The translations under genes and the position numbers were made by a program. Source: CAZTGZ01 sp044339595 (GTDB lineage: Bacteria > Bacteroidota > Bacteroidia > NS11-12g > UBA9320). Taken from it: a stretch of 21,430 nt of DNA. Below, one piece after another: positions 1 to 7,646 of the stretch. The stretch is from positions 1-21,430 of the forward strand of contig JBIIVF010000029.1 of NCBI GenBank assembly GCA_044339595.1, read 5' to 3'. Under the pieces are notes generated by a model. The model did not search any database, was not told where the DNA came from, and saw only the letters and a program-made list of their open reading frames with translations. How positions within the stretch are numbered: position 1 is the stretch's first letter; the number at the start of each line of letters is the position of its first letter.

Positions 1-803
1 ATCAACTGATGCACCTCTGCTCCTTTTGCCACTTTAGCTGCTTGCAAAGCCGTACTATGAAAGGTTTCATGCGCTCTATCACTAAGATTATCTAGAAAAG
101 TTGCTTCGTGATACATCAAATCCGCCTCTGAAATATCTGCCTTTAGTTGTGCATTTGGCCGTGTATCAGAAATATGGACATATCGATGTGGGTCGGTGGG
201 CTCAAAAGTGAACAGTCGGTTAGGAAAAAGGGTTCCACTTGCATCGCAATAATCTTCACCCTCTTTTAATCGGCTATACCAATCGACCGATACCAAGTAA
301 TGATCGCACGCATCTGTATTGAGTTTCCTTTGAGATGTCTTTTCTTCAAACCTAAAACCAATGCATGGAATGCGGTGTTCGAGCGGAAATGAATAAACCA
401 GAGTTGATTCGGATTCATAAATGAGCTTTCTTTCTGCTTCTAATTCTATGATATGAAGATCAAATCTCAGTTGCACCTGACTGATTCTAAAATTCGTTTC
501 GAGCAGTTCGCGTATTCCTTTTAAACCATAGATAGTTAATTCCTTTTTTCTGGAATAGAGATTCATGCTATTAATTAAACCCGGTAAACCCAAATAGTGA
601 TCTCCATGCAAATGGCTGATAAAGATCGTTTCAATGCGTTGAAAGTTGATGTCGTATTGAAGACAGCGATTTTGGGTTCCTTCTCCGCAATCAATCATAA
701 ATTTATGCCCCGCGAATTTCAGGATAAATGCAGAATGATGTCGATTTTCGGTTGGAGTTGCTGAGCTCGAACCTAATACTGTTAAGCTATAATCAACCTT
801 CAT
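1..803 (-). CDS. rnz: Ribonuclease Z (tRNase Z), 3' end cut off by the window
   Basis: Metallo-beta-lactamase-fold endonuclease that removes the 3' trailer of tRNA precursors in the cytoplasm. I translated 267 codons from the ATG at 803 to the left edge; the family is about 305 residues, so roughly the last 40 are missing. Visible signatures are the N-terminal GSSSAT strand, DCGEGTQ (residues 38-44), the zinc motif SHLHGDH (63-69: His64, His66, Asp68, His69), EHRIPCIGFR (third His ligand), SDTRPN (bridging Asp), YHEATF, and the FHSTALQAA segment. The last zinc His, in the usual LTHxS motif, should lie just past the edge. The start codon overlaps the stop of the upstream small gene as ATGA, which implies coupled translation. 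SDTRP replaces the usual GDTRP, a mild variation. Identification is firm. Confidence 0.95.
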   Translation of the reverse strand, partial: MKVDYSLTVLGSSSATPTENRHHSAFILKFAGHKFMIDCGEGTQNRCLQYDINFQRIETIFISHLHGDHYLGLPGLINSMNLYSRKKELTIYGLKGIRELLETNFRISQVQLRFDLHIIELEAERKLIYESESTLVYSFPLEHRIPCIGFRFEEKTSQRKLNTDACDHYLVSVDWYSRLKEGEDYCDASGTLFPNRLFTFEPTDPHRYVHISDTRPNAQLKADISEADLMYHEATFLDNLSDRAHETFHSTALQAAKVAKGAEVHQL

Positions 804-1156
804 TCTAATCCGAGATCTCTTTCTAATTGTTCAATAAAAATATAATCTATCGCTTCTTGAAGTGAAGGTATGGAAGTTACCGATAGCTGTTCCATTTGCT
901 CTTCCAAGGGCCGGTCACTGGCTACCATCAAAAACATCCCATCATTGTCTGTGCAATACTCATTCAGCGAAACGATTTCCATAGCCATTGCAGCAGATAA
1001 TGGTATATCTTCATCCGAAACTTCCATGATAATCCAAACTTGTGGGTTTGATTCATCCTCAATCATTTCTATGAATGTTTGCCATTCTTGTGAATCAAAT
1101 CGCCCTTCAGACCATACATGAAGGTAGTTTTCTTCTTGATGTGTTTTAATTTCCAT
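800..1156 (-). CDS. Small acidic protein, possibly STAS-like, coupled to rnz
   Basis: A 118-residue acidic protein with no signal peptide or membrane segment, so probably cytoplasmic. Its alternating strands and helices (a strand at about 10-16, a helix 22-33, a strand 39-45 containing VWIIMEV, a helix 54-64, a strand 73-79 containing MFLMVAS, and C-terminal helices) resemble a STAS / anti-sigma-factor-antagonist fold. No conserved phosphorylatable Ser within a DxSG-type motif is evident, so a partner-switching role is not supported by sequence. It is the first gene of a two-gene unit: its TGA overlaps the rnz ATG by four bases. I recall small proteins next to rnz in other Bacteroidota, but that is memory, not a search result. 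The gene is clearly real; the fold is a guess. Confidence 0.8.
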   Translation of the reverse strand: MEIKTHQEENYLHVWSEGRFDSQEWQTFIEMIEDESNPQVWIIMEVSDEDIPLSAAMAMEIVSLNEYCTDNDGMFLMVASDRPLEEQMEQLSVTSIPSLQEAIDYIFIEQLERDLGLE

Positions 1157-1172
1157 GTTTCCTTAAAGTCCG

Positions 1173-1204
1173 CAAAATTTAATTTTTATTTTTGTAATGA
1201 CAAT
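1173..1204 (-). promoter_or_regulatory. Candidate promoter for the small protein-rnz unit
   Basis: Read on the minus strand, ATTG (1204-1201) is followed after 19-20 bases by TAAATTTTG (1181-1173), close to the Bacteroidota TTTG / TAnnTTTG pattern, with either one extra base or a T-to-A change. The box ends 16 bases before the ATG at 1156, giving a predicted leader of about 13 bases. The region is AT-rich, so a chance match is possible. Confidence 0.4.
1187..1194 (+). promoter_or_regulatory. Candidate -7 box for the SDR gene
   Basis: TATTTTTG fits TAnnTTTG exactly and lies 43 bases before the ATG at 1238. No TTTG or TTG stands at the expected distance upstream, so the assignment rests on one half of the promoter only. 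Confidence 0.3.
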
Positions 1205-1237
1205 GAATTCTCGTTTTAACTATCTACACATTTTACC

Positions 1238-1996
1238 ATGACCAAAACTGCTTTGATAACCGGTGCAACATCCGGAATTGGAAAGGCTATAGCTGAACTA
1301 CTTGCGGAACAGAAGTACCACCTTATTTTAACCGGAAGAAGGGAAGATCATTTGCTCCAAACCAAAGACAGTCTTTTAAAACAGTTTCCTACCATTCAAA
1401 TTACTATGTTATGCTTTGATGTTCGGATTAAGTCTGAAGTAGACCATGCCTTGTCTAATGTGAAAAACGTGGATGTTTTGATTAACAATGCCGGTTTAGC
1501 GGCAGGTCTTTCACGCATCTATGAAGGAGATACCGAAGACTGGGAACAAATGATTGATACCAATATTAAAGGGTTGCTTTATGTAACTCGTGTTATTTCG
1601 CCTCGAATGATCGAAAATAAGGGAGGACATATTGTTAATATCGGATCCATTGCAGGTAAAGAAGTTTATGATAAAGGAAATGTTTATTGTGGAACTAAAC
1701 ATATGGTCGATGCGCTTAGTAAGTCAATGCGATTGGAAATGGCCGAACACAATATCAAGGTGACCGTCATACATCCAGGGGCTGTTGAAACAGAATTTAG
1801 CTTGGTTCGGTTTAAAGGGGATCAACAAAAAGCAGAAGCCGTTTATCAGGGTTTCGAAAATTTGGTGGCCAAAGATATAGCTGAAGCCATTGGGTTCTGT
1901 TTAGACCGCCCTGAACATGTCAATATTAACGAGATGACTATCATGCCCAAGGCGCAACCGATGGCGTCACAGATTATTCGAAATAAGGGTCTATAG
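1238..1996 (+). CDS. Short-chain dehydrogenase, YdfG-like (NADP-dependent 3-hydroxy acid dehydrogenase family)
   Basis: A 252-residue classical SDR, the usual length. Visible features are the Rossmann glycine motif TGATSGIG (8-15), Arg34-Arg35 after the second strand (favouring NADP over NAD), NNAG (83-86), Asn109, and the catalytic Ser137, Tyr150 and Lys154 (YCGTK). The stretches around EDWEQMIDTN, the FSLVRFKGD segment and HVNINEM match what I remember of E. coli YdfG, which oxidises 3-hydroxy acids such as L-serine and 3-hydroxypropionate; the precise substrate here is unknown. The gene stands alone on the plus strand, divergent from the small protein-rnz pair and convergent with the universal stress gene. 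I saw no hairpin terminator in the 80 bases that follow it. Family assignment is firm, substrate is inference. Confidence 0.92.
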   Translation: MTKTALITGATSGIGKAIAELLAEQKYHLILTGRREDHLLQTKDSLLKQFPTIQITMLCFDVRIKSEVDHALSNVKNVDVLINNAGLAAGLSRIYEGDTEDWEQMIDTNIKGLLYVTRVISPRMIENKGGHIVNIGSIAGKEVYDKGNVYCGTKHMVDALSKSMRLEMAEHNIKVTVIHPGAVETEFSLVRFKGDQQKAEAVYQGFENLVAKDIAEAIGFCLDRPEHVNINEMTIMPKAQPMASQIIRNKGL

Positions 1997-2076
1997 TCGT
2001 ATAACCACTCCCCAAATCAATCTTTTAACTGATAAGAAGTACTCTAAAATTTTTGATCTAAGTCAATTTATAATCC

Positions 2077-2892
2077 TTAATAACCGACGTCTCCGGCTAC
2101 GAATAAATCTCTGGAGTGTATAGACATTACCGGAACATGACTTTCATTGATCAGTTGCTGAGCATAAGAGCCCATAAACACACCTGATGATTCTGTTTCA
2201 GTCATGATTAGAATCAACCCGGCCCTAACTTCCTTTGAATAATTGATACAAGCTTCCGGCACTTTCATTCCGAGACTTTCGTGTAAAGTCCAACGAATAT
2301 TCCGTTCGTCTAGATATTTTTCGGTTTGACGGGCATAAATATTCAGTCGATTCTGGGTGGCTTTATCTTTATCGCTGCTCACCTTCAAAATGTGGACAGT
2401 GGCATTGAAAGCTTTTGCCAAAACAGCGGCATAAGGCACCTTTTGTCTAGATTCGATGCTATCGGCTAATGGCAGCAAAATATCCTGCAAGTCGACTTTT
2501 TTGGTTGTTTCAGATATCGTTATAACCGGACAATTGGATGCACTTACAATTCTAAAAGCAGTACTTCCAATCCAGAAGGGCTGCCATCCTTGTTTACCAT
2601 GAGTGCCTAAAAAAATTAAATCTGCCCCTATTTCTCTTTCCAACGTATTAATTTCCTTGTATGCACGACCTGTTTTAACGATAAATTCAATAGGCCTTTT
2701 TCTCCTTTCAGATAATTCAATTATATATTTTTTGTTTTCTTCAATTTCCGGGTCTTTTTCATTGTCTGTAACATAAACCGCTGTAATCTCACTGTCGAAC
2801 AACGATGCTGTATCAACAGATTTTTCAATGGCAATCTTAGATGAGGGTGAATTATCGAACCCTACCAGAATCTTTTTAAATTTAATGCTCAT
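2077..2892 (-). CDS. Universal stress protein with two UspA domains
   Basis: A 271-residue cytoplasmic protein made of two tandem Usp domains (about 5-127 and 133-262). The first has the nucleotide-binding signature: VGFDNS with Asp13 after strand 1, and G-x2-G-x9-G-S at 96-110 (Gly96, Gly99, Gly109, Ser110), as in ATP-binding Usp proteins. In the second domain the equivalent stretch reads TETESSGVFMGS (231-242): it keeps the final Gly-Ser but has lost the first glycines, so this half probably does not bind ATP. Usp proteins act in stress survival, often under growth arrest; the specific role is not deducible. It follows dnaE on the same strand after a 125-base gap containing its own promoter candidate, so it is likely transcribed separately. 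Confidence 0.9.
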   Translation of the reverse strand: MSIKFKKILVGFDNSPSSKIAIEKSVDTASLFDSEITAVYVTDNEKDPEIEENKKYIIELSERRKRPIEFIVKTGRAYKEINTLEREIGADLIFLGTHGKQGWQPFWIGSTAFRIVSASNCPVITISETTKKVDLQDILLPLADSIESRQKVPYAAVLAKAFNATVHILKVSSDKDKATQNRLNIYARQTEKYLDERNIRWTLHESLGMKVPEACINYSKEVRAGLILIMTETESSGVFMGSYAQQLINESHVPVMSIHSRDLFVAGDVGY

Positions 2893-2909
2893 ACTTTTTC
2901 CGATTGCCT

Positions 2910-2943
2910 CGAAAATAATGAAAAATCATAAAAAAATGACAAA
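2910..2943 (-). promoter_or_regulatory. Candidate promoter for the universal stress gene
   Basis: On the minus strand TTTG (2943-2940) is followed after 22 bases by TATTTTCG (2917-2910), one mismatch from TAnnTTTG. The box ends 17 bases before the ATG at 2892. Spacer and box-to-start distance are the same as at the purH promoter in this window. TCACTTTG at 2947-2940 could itself be a -7 box one step upstream. Confidence 0.35.
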
Positions 2944-3017
2944 GTGATCTCAATTATTCGAAAATAAACACTCTAATATGAAATTTATAATCCTTCTGAA
3001 ATACGAATTCTCAAAGA

Positions 3018-6000
3018 TCAGTTGATAGAGAACTTCAAAGCTAATTCTCCAATGGTCTTCAAAAATTTTGCATCCAGATCCGTTTTAAGGGATTTTGATC
3101 GACATCGAACGGCTAATTTTTCATGCTGGTCAATAAACTCGAAATTGATAGGCACACCCTCCTTTCCGATCAAAAATTTATCTTCTAAATCTTTCATGAA
3201 CTGAGGCGTAATTTCATCAATTGAAAGCGAAATGGTTACTGACTTAACCAACTTCTCTTGCATATCCTGCAAGAAACTCACGCTGTGAATTCTCAATTTA
3301 CCATCGTCGGGATTGCGATAATCCTGTTCAAATTTCCCTTGAATATACAGCATGTTTCCTTGAACGAAATAACCATTAAATTTTGCAAAATCATCCTTGA
3401 ATAGGGCAATTTCCAGCGAAGAATCATAATCTTCTATGGTATAGATGCCAAAAGGTGTGTCGTCTTTTGTTTTTCTAATTTGTGACTTCGTCAATAGTCC
3501 TGCAAATTTTACTTCTCGACCAATTAACTCACTTTTCTTTTCCTGTAAACCACTCAATGAATGAGAGCAGAAACGATCGATATGGATTTTGTAATCATCT
3601 AATGGATGACCGCTGAGAAAAATACCGAGCACTTCTCTTTCCCGGTTCAACATTTCGAATTTACTCCAAGGCAAAATCTTTGGCAATTCCGGATCTTGGA
3701 GTCTTGCTTTATTTCCACCCCCAAAAAGCGATCCTTGCATTTGATCGCCACTGGGATTTTGAATACCAAACTTGATGGCCAATTCAATTCCATTGAAAGC
3801 ATCCTCATTTACTTTTTCAACATATTGGGCACGATGGGCATTGGTAAATTCATCAAATCCACCTGATAAGGCCAATGATTCAAAGGTTTTTTTGTTCACT
3901 GTTTTTAGATTGACCCGACAAGTAAAATCAAAAATAGAACTAAAAGTTCCTCTGGCCTGCCTTTCCCGAATGATTTCAATGGCGGCCTGCTCTCCTACTC
4001 CTTTAATGGCGGCCAATCCAAATCTGATTGCGCCTTCCTTATTCACAATAAACTCAAGTTTGCTTTCGTTTAAACTTGGTCCTAACACTTTTATTCCCAA
4101 TGACTTACATTCCTCAATGTAAAAGCCGACTTTCTTGATATCGGCCATGTTGTGGGTCAGCTGTGCAGCCATAAATTCAGCCGGATAATTGGCTTTTAGG
4201 TAACCCGTTTGGTACGCCAACACAGAATAACAAGTGCTGTGAGATTTATTGAAGGCATATTGAGCAAAAGCCTCCCAGTCACTCCAGACTTTGGCCATTA
4301 CCTTAGGATCATGTCCAGTTTCCTCCGAATTTTTCATGAAACCTTCTTTCAAGGAATCGAGCATGGATCGATCTTTTTTACCCATGGCCTTTCTCAGCAT
4401 ATCTGCCTGCCCTTTGGTGAATCCGCCGAGTATTTGTGAAAGTCGCATTACCTGCTCCTGGTAAACGGTAATTCCATAGGTTTCTTTAAGGATTTCCTCC
4501 ATGGCCGGATCATCATAAGTGATCAGTTCTCTGCCATGTTTTCGATTCACGAATTTTGGGATATAAGCCAACGGTCCAGGACGATACAGGGCATTCATAG
4601 CAATGAGATCTTCAAAACGATTTGGTTTCAAATCCTTCAAGTATTTCTGCATTCCATCACTTTCAAACTGAAAAATTCCGATGGTTTTCCCTGCTTGAAA
4701 TAGCTTAAAGGTCTTGTCATCCGTTAGGTCTATTTCATCTACATTGATATCAATTCCATGATTTTCTTTGATCATGATCACCGAATCTTGAATAATGCTC
4801 AAAGTGCGCAGTCCGAGGAAGTCCATTTTCAGGAGACCCGCCTTTTCAACCACATCATTATCATATTGAGTAACCAGTAAATCACTGTCTTTGGCAACAG
4901 AAACCGGTATTAAGTCGGTAATATCAGTTGGCGTAATAATGACACCGCAGGCATGAACGCCGGTATTTCTGACAGAGCCTTCCAGCTTTTTGGCTTGTTT
5001 TAAGACTTCAGACATCCCGGAGCCTTCCTCCGAAATTTTCCGGATCGCCATGGCTCCTTCGAATTGATCACTGCGCAAGCTTTGTTTCAGTTCATTTACC
5101 GGTTTGTCTAAGACATCATTCAGACTCATGTCGGGTATCAACTTCGTTACATTTTCTACTTCAGAAATGGAATATCCCATTACCCTGCCTGCATCGCGAA
5201 CCGAAGTTTTTGCAGCCATTGAACCATATGTAATAATTTGAGCTACTTGCCTTTTACCATATTTTTCGATCACGTAATCAATCACTTTTGAACGCCCCAC
5301 ATCATCAAAATCGATATCAATATCGGGCATAGAAACCCGGTCAGGATTTAAAAATCGCTCAAAAAGCAGATCATACTTAATTGGATCGACATTGGTAATC
5401 CCAAGACAATAGGCCACCACTGAACCGGCAGCGCTGCCCCTTCCCGGTCCAACACCAACCCCCATACTTCTGGCAGCAGTGGTAAAATCCTGTACAATGA
5501 GAAAATATCCGGGATAGCCCGCTTTTTTAATGGTAGCGAGTTCAAAATCTATCCGCTCACGAATGCTTTCAGAAATCTCGCCATATCTTTTTAGGGCTCC
5601 TTGATAAGTTAAGTGTAGCAGGTAATCATCCTGATCACGAAATGATTCAGGTAGTATAAAATTAGGAAGCAAAACATCCCTCTTTAATTTTGGCGACACT
5701 ACCCGATCTGCGATCAACATGGTGTTGTCTATGGCTTCCGGAATATCCGAAAATAGATGCAACATTTCTGCCGGTGTTTTAAAATAGAATTCATTGTTTG
5801 GGAAACCAAACCGATGACCTTTTCCATCCCCAATGGGAGTTTTCTGAAATTCACCCGTGTTGACACACAATAAAATATCATGTGCATTGTGGTCTTCTTC
5901 ATTCACATAATGTGCATCATTGGTGGCGATCACCGGGACATTATATTTCTTCGACCATTTTATAAGCACCTGATTCACATCTTCTTGACTGACTCCTGTT

Positions 6001-6557
6001 TTATCTATGTTTGTTAGATGATGTCTTTGAAGTTCAATGAAATAATCATCACCAAAAATATCGAGCCATGATTTAAAAATCTTTTCAGCCTCATCTTCCC
6101 CTTTATGAATAATGGCCTGTGGAACTTCCGCTCCTATGCAACAGGTTGTAGCTATTAATCCTTCGCTATATTGTTTAATCAATTCTCTGTCAACACGCGG
6201 ATATTTGCCATACAGGCCCTCCATAAAACCCAATGAACATAGTTTTGAGATATTCTCGTAGCCCTTTTGGTTTTTAGCCAATAACAATTGATGGTAACGC
6301 TTATCCTTATCTCCTCCTACAAATGACCGTTTAAAACGATCTTCTACCACATAGAATTCACATCCGATGATAGGTTTAATGCCTTGCTTTTCGGCTTCAT
6401 TCACGAATTGAAATGCACCAAACATGTTGCCATGATCTGTAATGGCCACTGCCTTCATTTGGTTTGCTTTGGCTTTGGCCATCATTGCCGGGATAGCCGA
6501 AGCACCATCGAGAAGGGAAAATTGAGTATGGCAATGAAGGTGACAAAATTCGGGCAT
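3018..6557 (-). CDS. dnaE: DNA polymerase III subunit alpha
   Basis: Catalytic subunit of the replicative polymerase. With the ATG at 6557 it has 1179 residues, typical for DnaE1. Numbering from that start: an N-terminal PHP domain with HLHCH (6-10), ITDHG (39-43) and ATNDAHY (211-217), so metal-binding residues are kept; a polymerase core with the GPGRGSAAG loop (370-378) and the catalytic aspartates in PDIDIDF (411-417) and KMDFLG (Asp579); a helix-hairpin-helix around 846-866; an internal clamp-binding motif QGSLF (941-945); and a C-terminal OB fold near 1013-1080. The frame stays open upstream to a TTG at 6581, but a perfect -7 box covers 6579-6586, so the ATG is preferred. It is divergent from the CPBP gene. 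Proofreading is presumably supplied by a separate epsilon subunit, though the PHP domain looks intact. Confidence 0.98.
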   Translation of the reverse strand: MPEFCHLHCHTQFSLLDGASAIPAMMAKAKANQMKAVAITDHGNMFGAFQFVNEAEKQGIKPIIGCEFYVVEDRFKRSFVGGDKDKRYHQLLLAKNQKGYENISKLCSLGFMEGLYGKYPRVDRELIKQYSEGLIATTCCIGAEVPQAIIHKGEDEAEKIFKSWLDIFGDDYFIELQRHHLTNIDKTGVSQEDVNQVLIKWSKKYNVPVIATNDAHYVNEEDHNAHDILLCVNTGEFQKTPIGDGKGHRFGFPNNEFYFKTPAEMLHLFSDIPEAIDNTMLIADRVVSPKLKRDVLLPNFILPESFRDQDDYLLHLTYQGALKRYGEISESIRERIDFELATIKKAGYPGYFLIVQDFTTAARSMGVGVGPGRGSAAGSVVAYCLGITNVDPIKYDLLFERFLNPDRVSMPDIDIDFDDVGRSKVIDYVIEKYGKRQVAQIITYGSMAAKTSVRDAGRVMGYSISEVENVTKLIPDMSLNDVLDKPVNELKQSLRSDQFEGAMAIRKISEEGSGMSEVLKQAKKLEGSVRNTGVHACGVIITPTDITDLIPVSVAKDSDLLVTQYDNDVVEKAGLLKMDFLGLRTLSIIQDSVIMIKENHGIDINVDEIDLTDDKTFKLFQAGKTIGIFQFESDGMQKYLKDLKPNRFEDLIAMNALYRPGPLAYIPKFVNRKHGRELITYDDPAMEEILKETYGITVYQEQVMRLSQILGGFTKGQADMLRKAMGKKDRSMLDSLKEGFMKNSEETGHDPKVMAKVWSDWEAFAQYAFNKSHSTCYSVLAYQTGYLKANYPAEFMAAQLTHNMADIKKVGFYIEECKSLGIKVLGPSLNESKLEFIVNKEGAIRFGLAAIKGVGEQAAIEIIRERQARGTFSSIFDFTCRVNLKTVNKKTFESLALSGGFDEFTNAHRAQYVEKVNEDAFNGIELAIKFGIQNPSGDQMQGSLFGGGNKARLQDPELPKILPWSKFEMLNREREVLGIFLSGHPLDDYKIHIDRFCSHSLSGLQEKKSELIGREVKFAGLLTKSQIRKTKDDTPFGIYTIEDYDSSLEIALFKDDFAKFNGYFVQGNMLYIQGKFEQDYRNPDDGKLRIHSVSFLQDMQEKLVKSVTISLSIDEITPQFMKDLEDKFLIGKEGVPINFEFIDQHEKLAVRCRSKSLKTDLDAKFLKTIGELALKFSIN

Positions 6558-6578
6558 GGCGGTAAATTGAGGTGTTTT

Positions 6579-6586
6579 CAAATTTA
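6579..6586 (-). promoter_or_regulatory. Candidate -7 box for dnaE
   Basis: The minus strand reads TAAATTTG, an exact TAnnTTTG, 21 bases before the ATG at 6557. No TTTG is found 19-22 bases further upstream, so the -33 element is missing or degenerate. The box overlaps the alternative TTG start at 6581, arguing that the TTG is not used. Confidence 0.4.
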
Positions 6587-6706
6587 CTCCAGGGCAATCA
6601 TTAATAAGTGCGATATGGAAAAGGTGTGGATTTAATTTCGACTAACAGGCCAATTTTCTGCATCACTCCAACCGTTTATCAACATGCAAATGCTAAGTTC
6701 GCAATT

Positions 6707-7645
6707 GTGAAAAAAATTATCGGATATCTGAGGCGATATTATTCTGAAGACTTTAACGGAAAAGTTTTTCTGGGTATTTTTGTCTTCACCGGAATTGGAG
6801 TATGGTTCAACTACTTTCATCCATGGTTGTTAGAAACAAAAATGCGTCTGTCATGGAAACCCTCACTCAATCTTTATTTTTTTCTCTTGTTTGCAGTACC
6901 CTACTTGGGATCATTCCTTATCCAATCTCTCTTTACAAAAGATTATAACCTGCTTAAAAACAGAGACTTCTGGTTAATTTCCATTTTTGCTATTCTTATT
7001 TTTACCCTTCGAAGTACTTCGCATTTATATGCTCAGGGTGTGTATACAAAATTCCAGGATCTGCCATTAGCACTATATTGGTATAAAATCGGGGTTTCAT
7101 TCTTCCGAATGTCGATAGTTTTGATACCGATATTCTTCTTGTGGTATTTCAGAGATCGAAAAGAACAACCTCTCTATGGATTTACGCTAAAAAACTATGA
7201 TACACGACCTTACCTTGTAATGTTGGCCGTGATGATACCACTGATCGCTTGGGCTTCTTTCCAGGCTGATTTCCTGAGTACTTATCCAAGAGGCGGAGAA
7301 TTGCCCGGTCTAAGTTTACTGAATAAAGCCGACCATAAATATTTTGCATTGTACGAGTTTGTTTATGGGATAGACTTTGTATTTATTGAATTCTTTTTCA
7401 GGGGATTTTTGATTCTGGCTTTGGCTCGTATTGCCGGTCCGGGGGTGATATTACCGATGGCATCGTTTTATGTTTTTATTCACTTCGGGAAACCCATGGG
7501 AGAAACCATCAGTTCGTTTTTTGGAGGCACTTTATTGGGTATCATCGCCTACTATAGCCGAAGCATTGCCGGTGGGATAATTGTTCACATGGGTATAGCC
7601 TGGATGATGGAGGCCGGCGCACTTCTAAGCAAAATTTACAAATAG
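6707..7645 (+). CDS. CPBP-family (Abi/CAAX protease-like) membrane protein
   Basis: An integral membrane protein of 312 residues from the GTG at 6707, with about seven or eight hydrophobic segments. The CPBP signature lies near the C terminus: IEFFFRGF (Glu228, Arg232) in place of EExxxR, then YVFIH (His259) for the second motif and GGIIVHMGIAW (His294) for the third. The first glutamate of the EExxxR motif, catalytic in Rce1-type proteases, is Ile here, so proteolytic activity is uncertain. The start is uncertain: GTG at 6707 gives a plausible MKKIIGYLRRYY start, while a GTG at 6608 adds 33 residues and leaves little room for the divergent promoters. It ends one base before recG, so the two genes are very likely co-transcribed. 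Substrate and role unknown. Confidence 0.85.
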   Translation: MKKIIGYLRRYYSEDFNGKVFLGIFVFTGIGVWFNYFHPWLLETKMRLSWKPSLNLYFFLLFAVPYLGSFLIQSLFTKDYNLLKNRDFWLISIFAILIFTLRSTSHLYAQGVYTKFQDLPLALYWYKIGVSFFRMSIVLIPIFFLWYFRDRKEQPLYGFTLKNYDTRPYLVMLAVMIPLIAWASFQADFLSTYPRGGELPGLSLLNKADHKYFALYEFVYGIDFVFIEFFFRGFLILALARIAGPGVILPMASFYVFIHFGKPMGETISSFFGGTLLGIIAYYSRSIAGGIIVHMGIAWMMEAGALLSKIYK

Positions 7646-7646
7646 A

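Noticed and set aside
1997..2076. Terminator between the converging SDR and usp genes
   Set aside because: I found no convincing stem followed by a T run in either direction.
3022..6384. Several plus-strand open frames of 60-116 codons within dnaE
   Set aside because: All are antisense shadows of an intact dnaE and show no recognisable protein features.
6558..6581. Longer dnaE start at TTG 6581
   Set aside because: A perfect -7 box overlaps this codon and the ATG at 6557 gives the normal DnaE N terminus.
6608..6706. N-terminal extension of the CPBP protein from GTG 6608
   Set aside because: The extra 33 residues look unlike a membrane-protein start and leave almost no room for two divergent promoters. 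It cannot be fully excluded.
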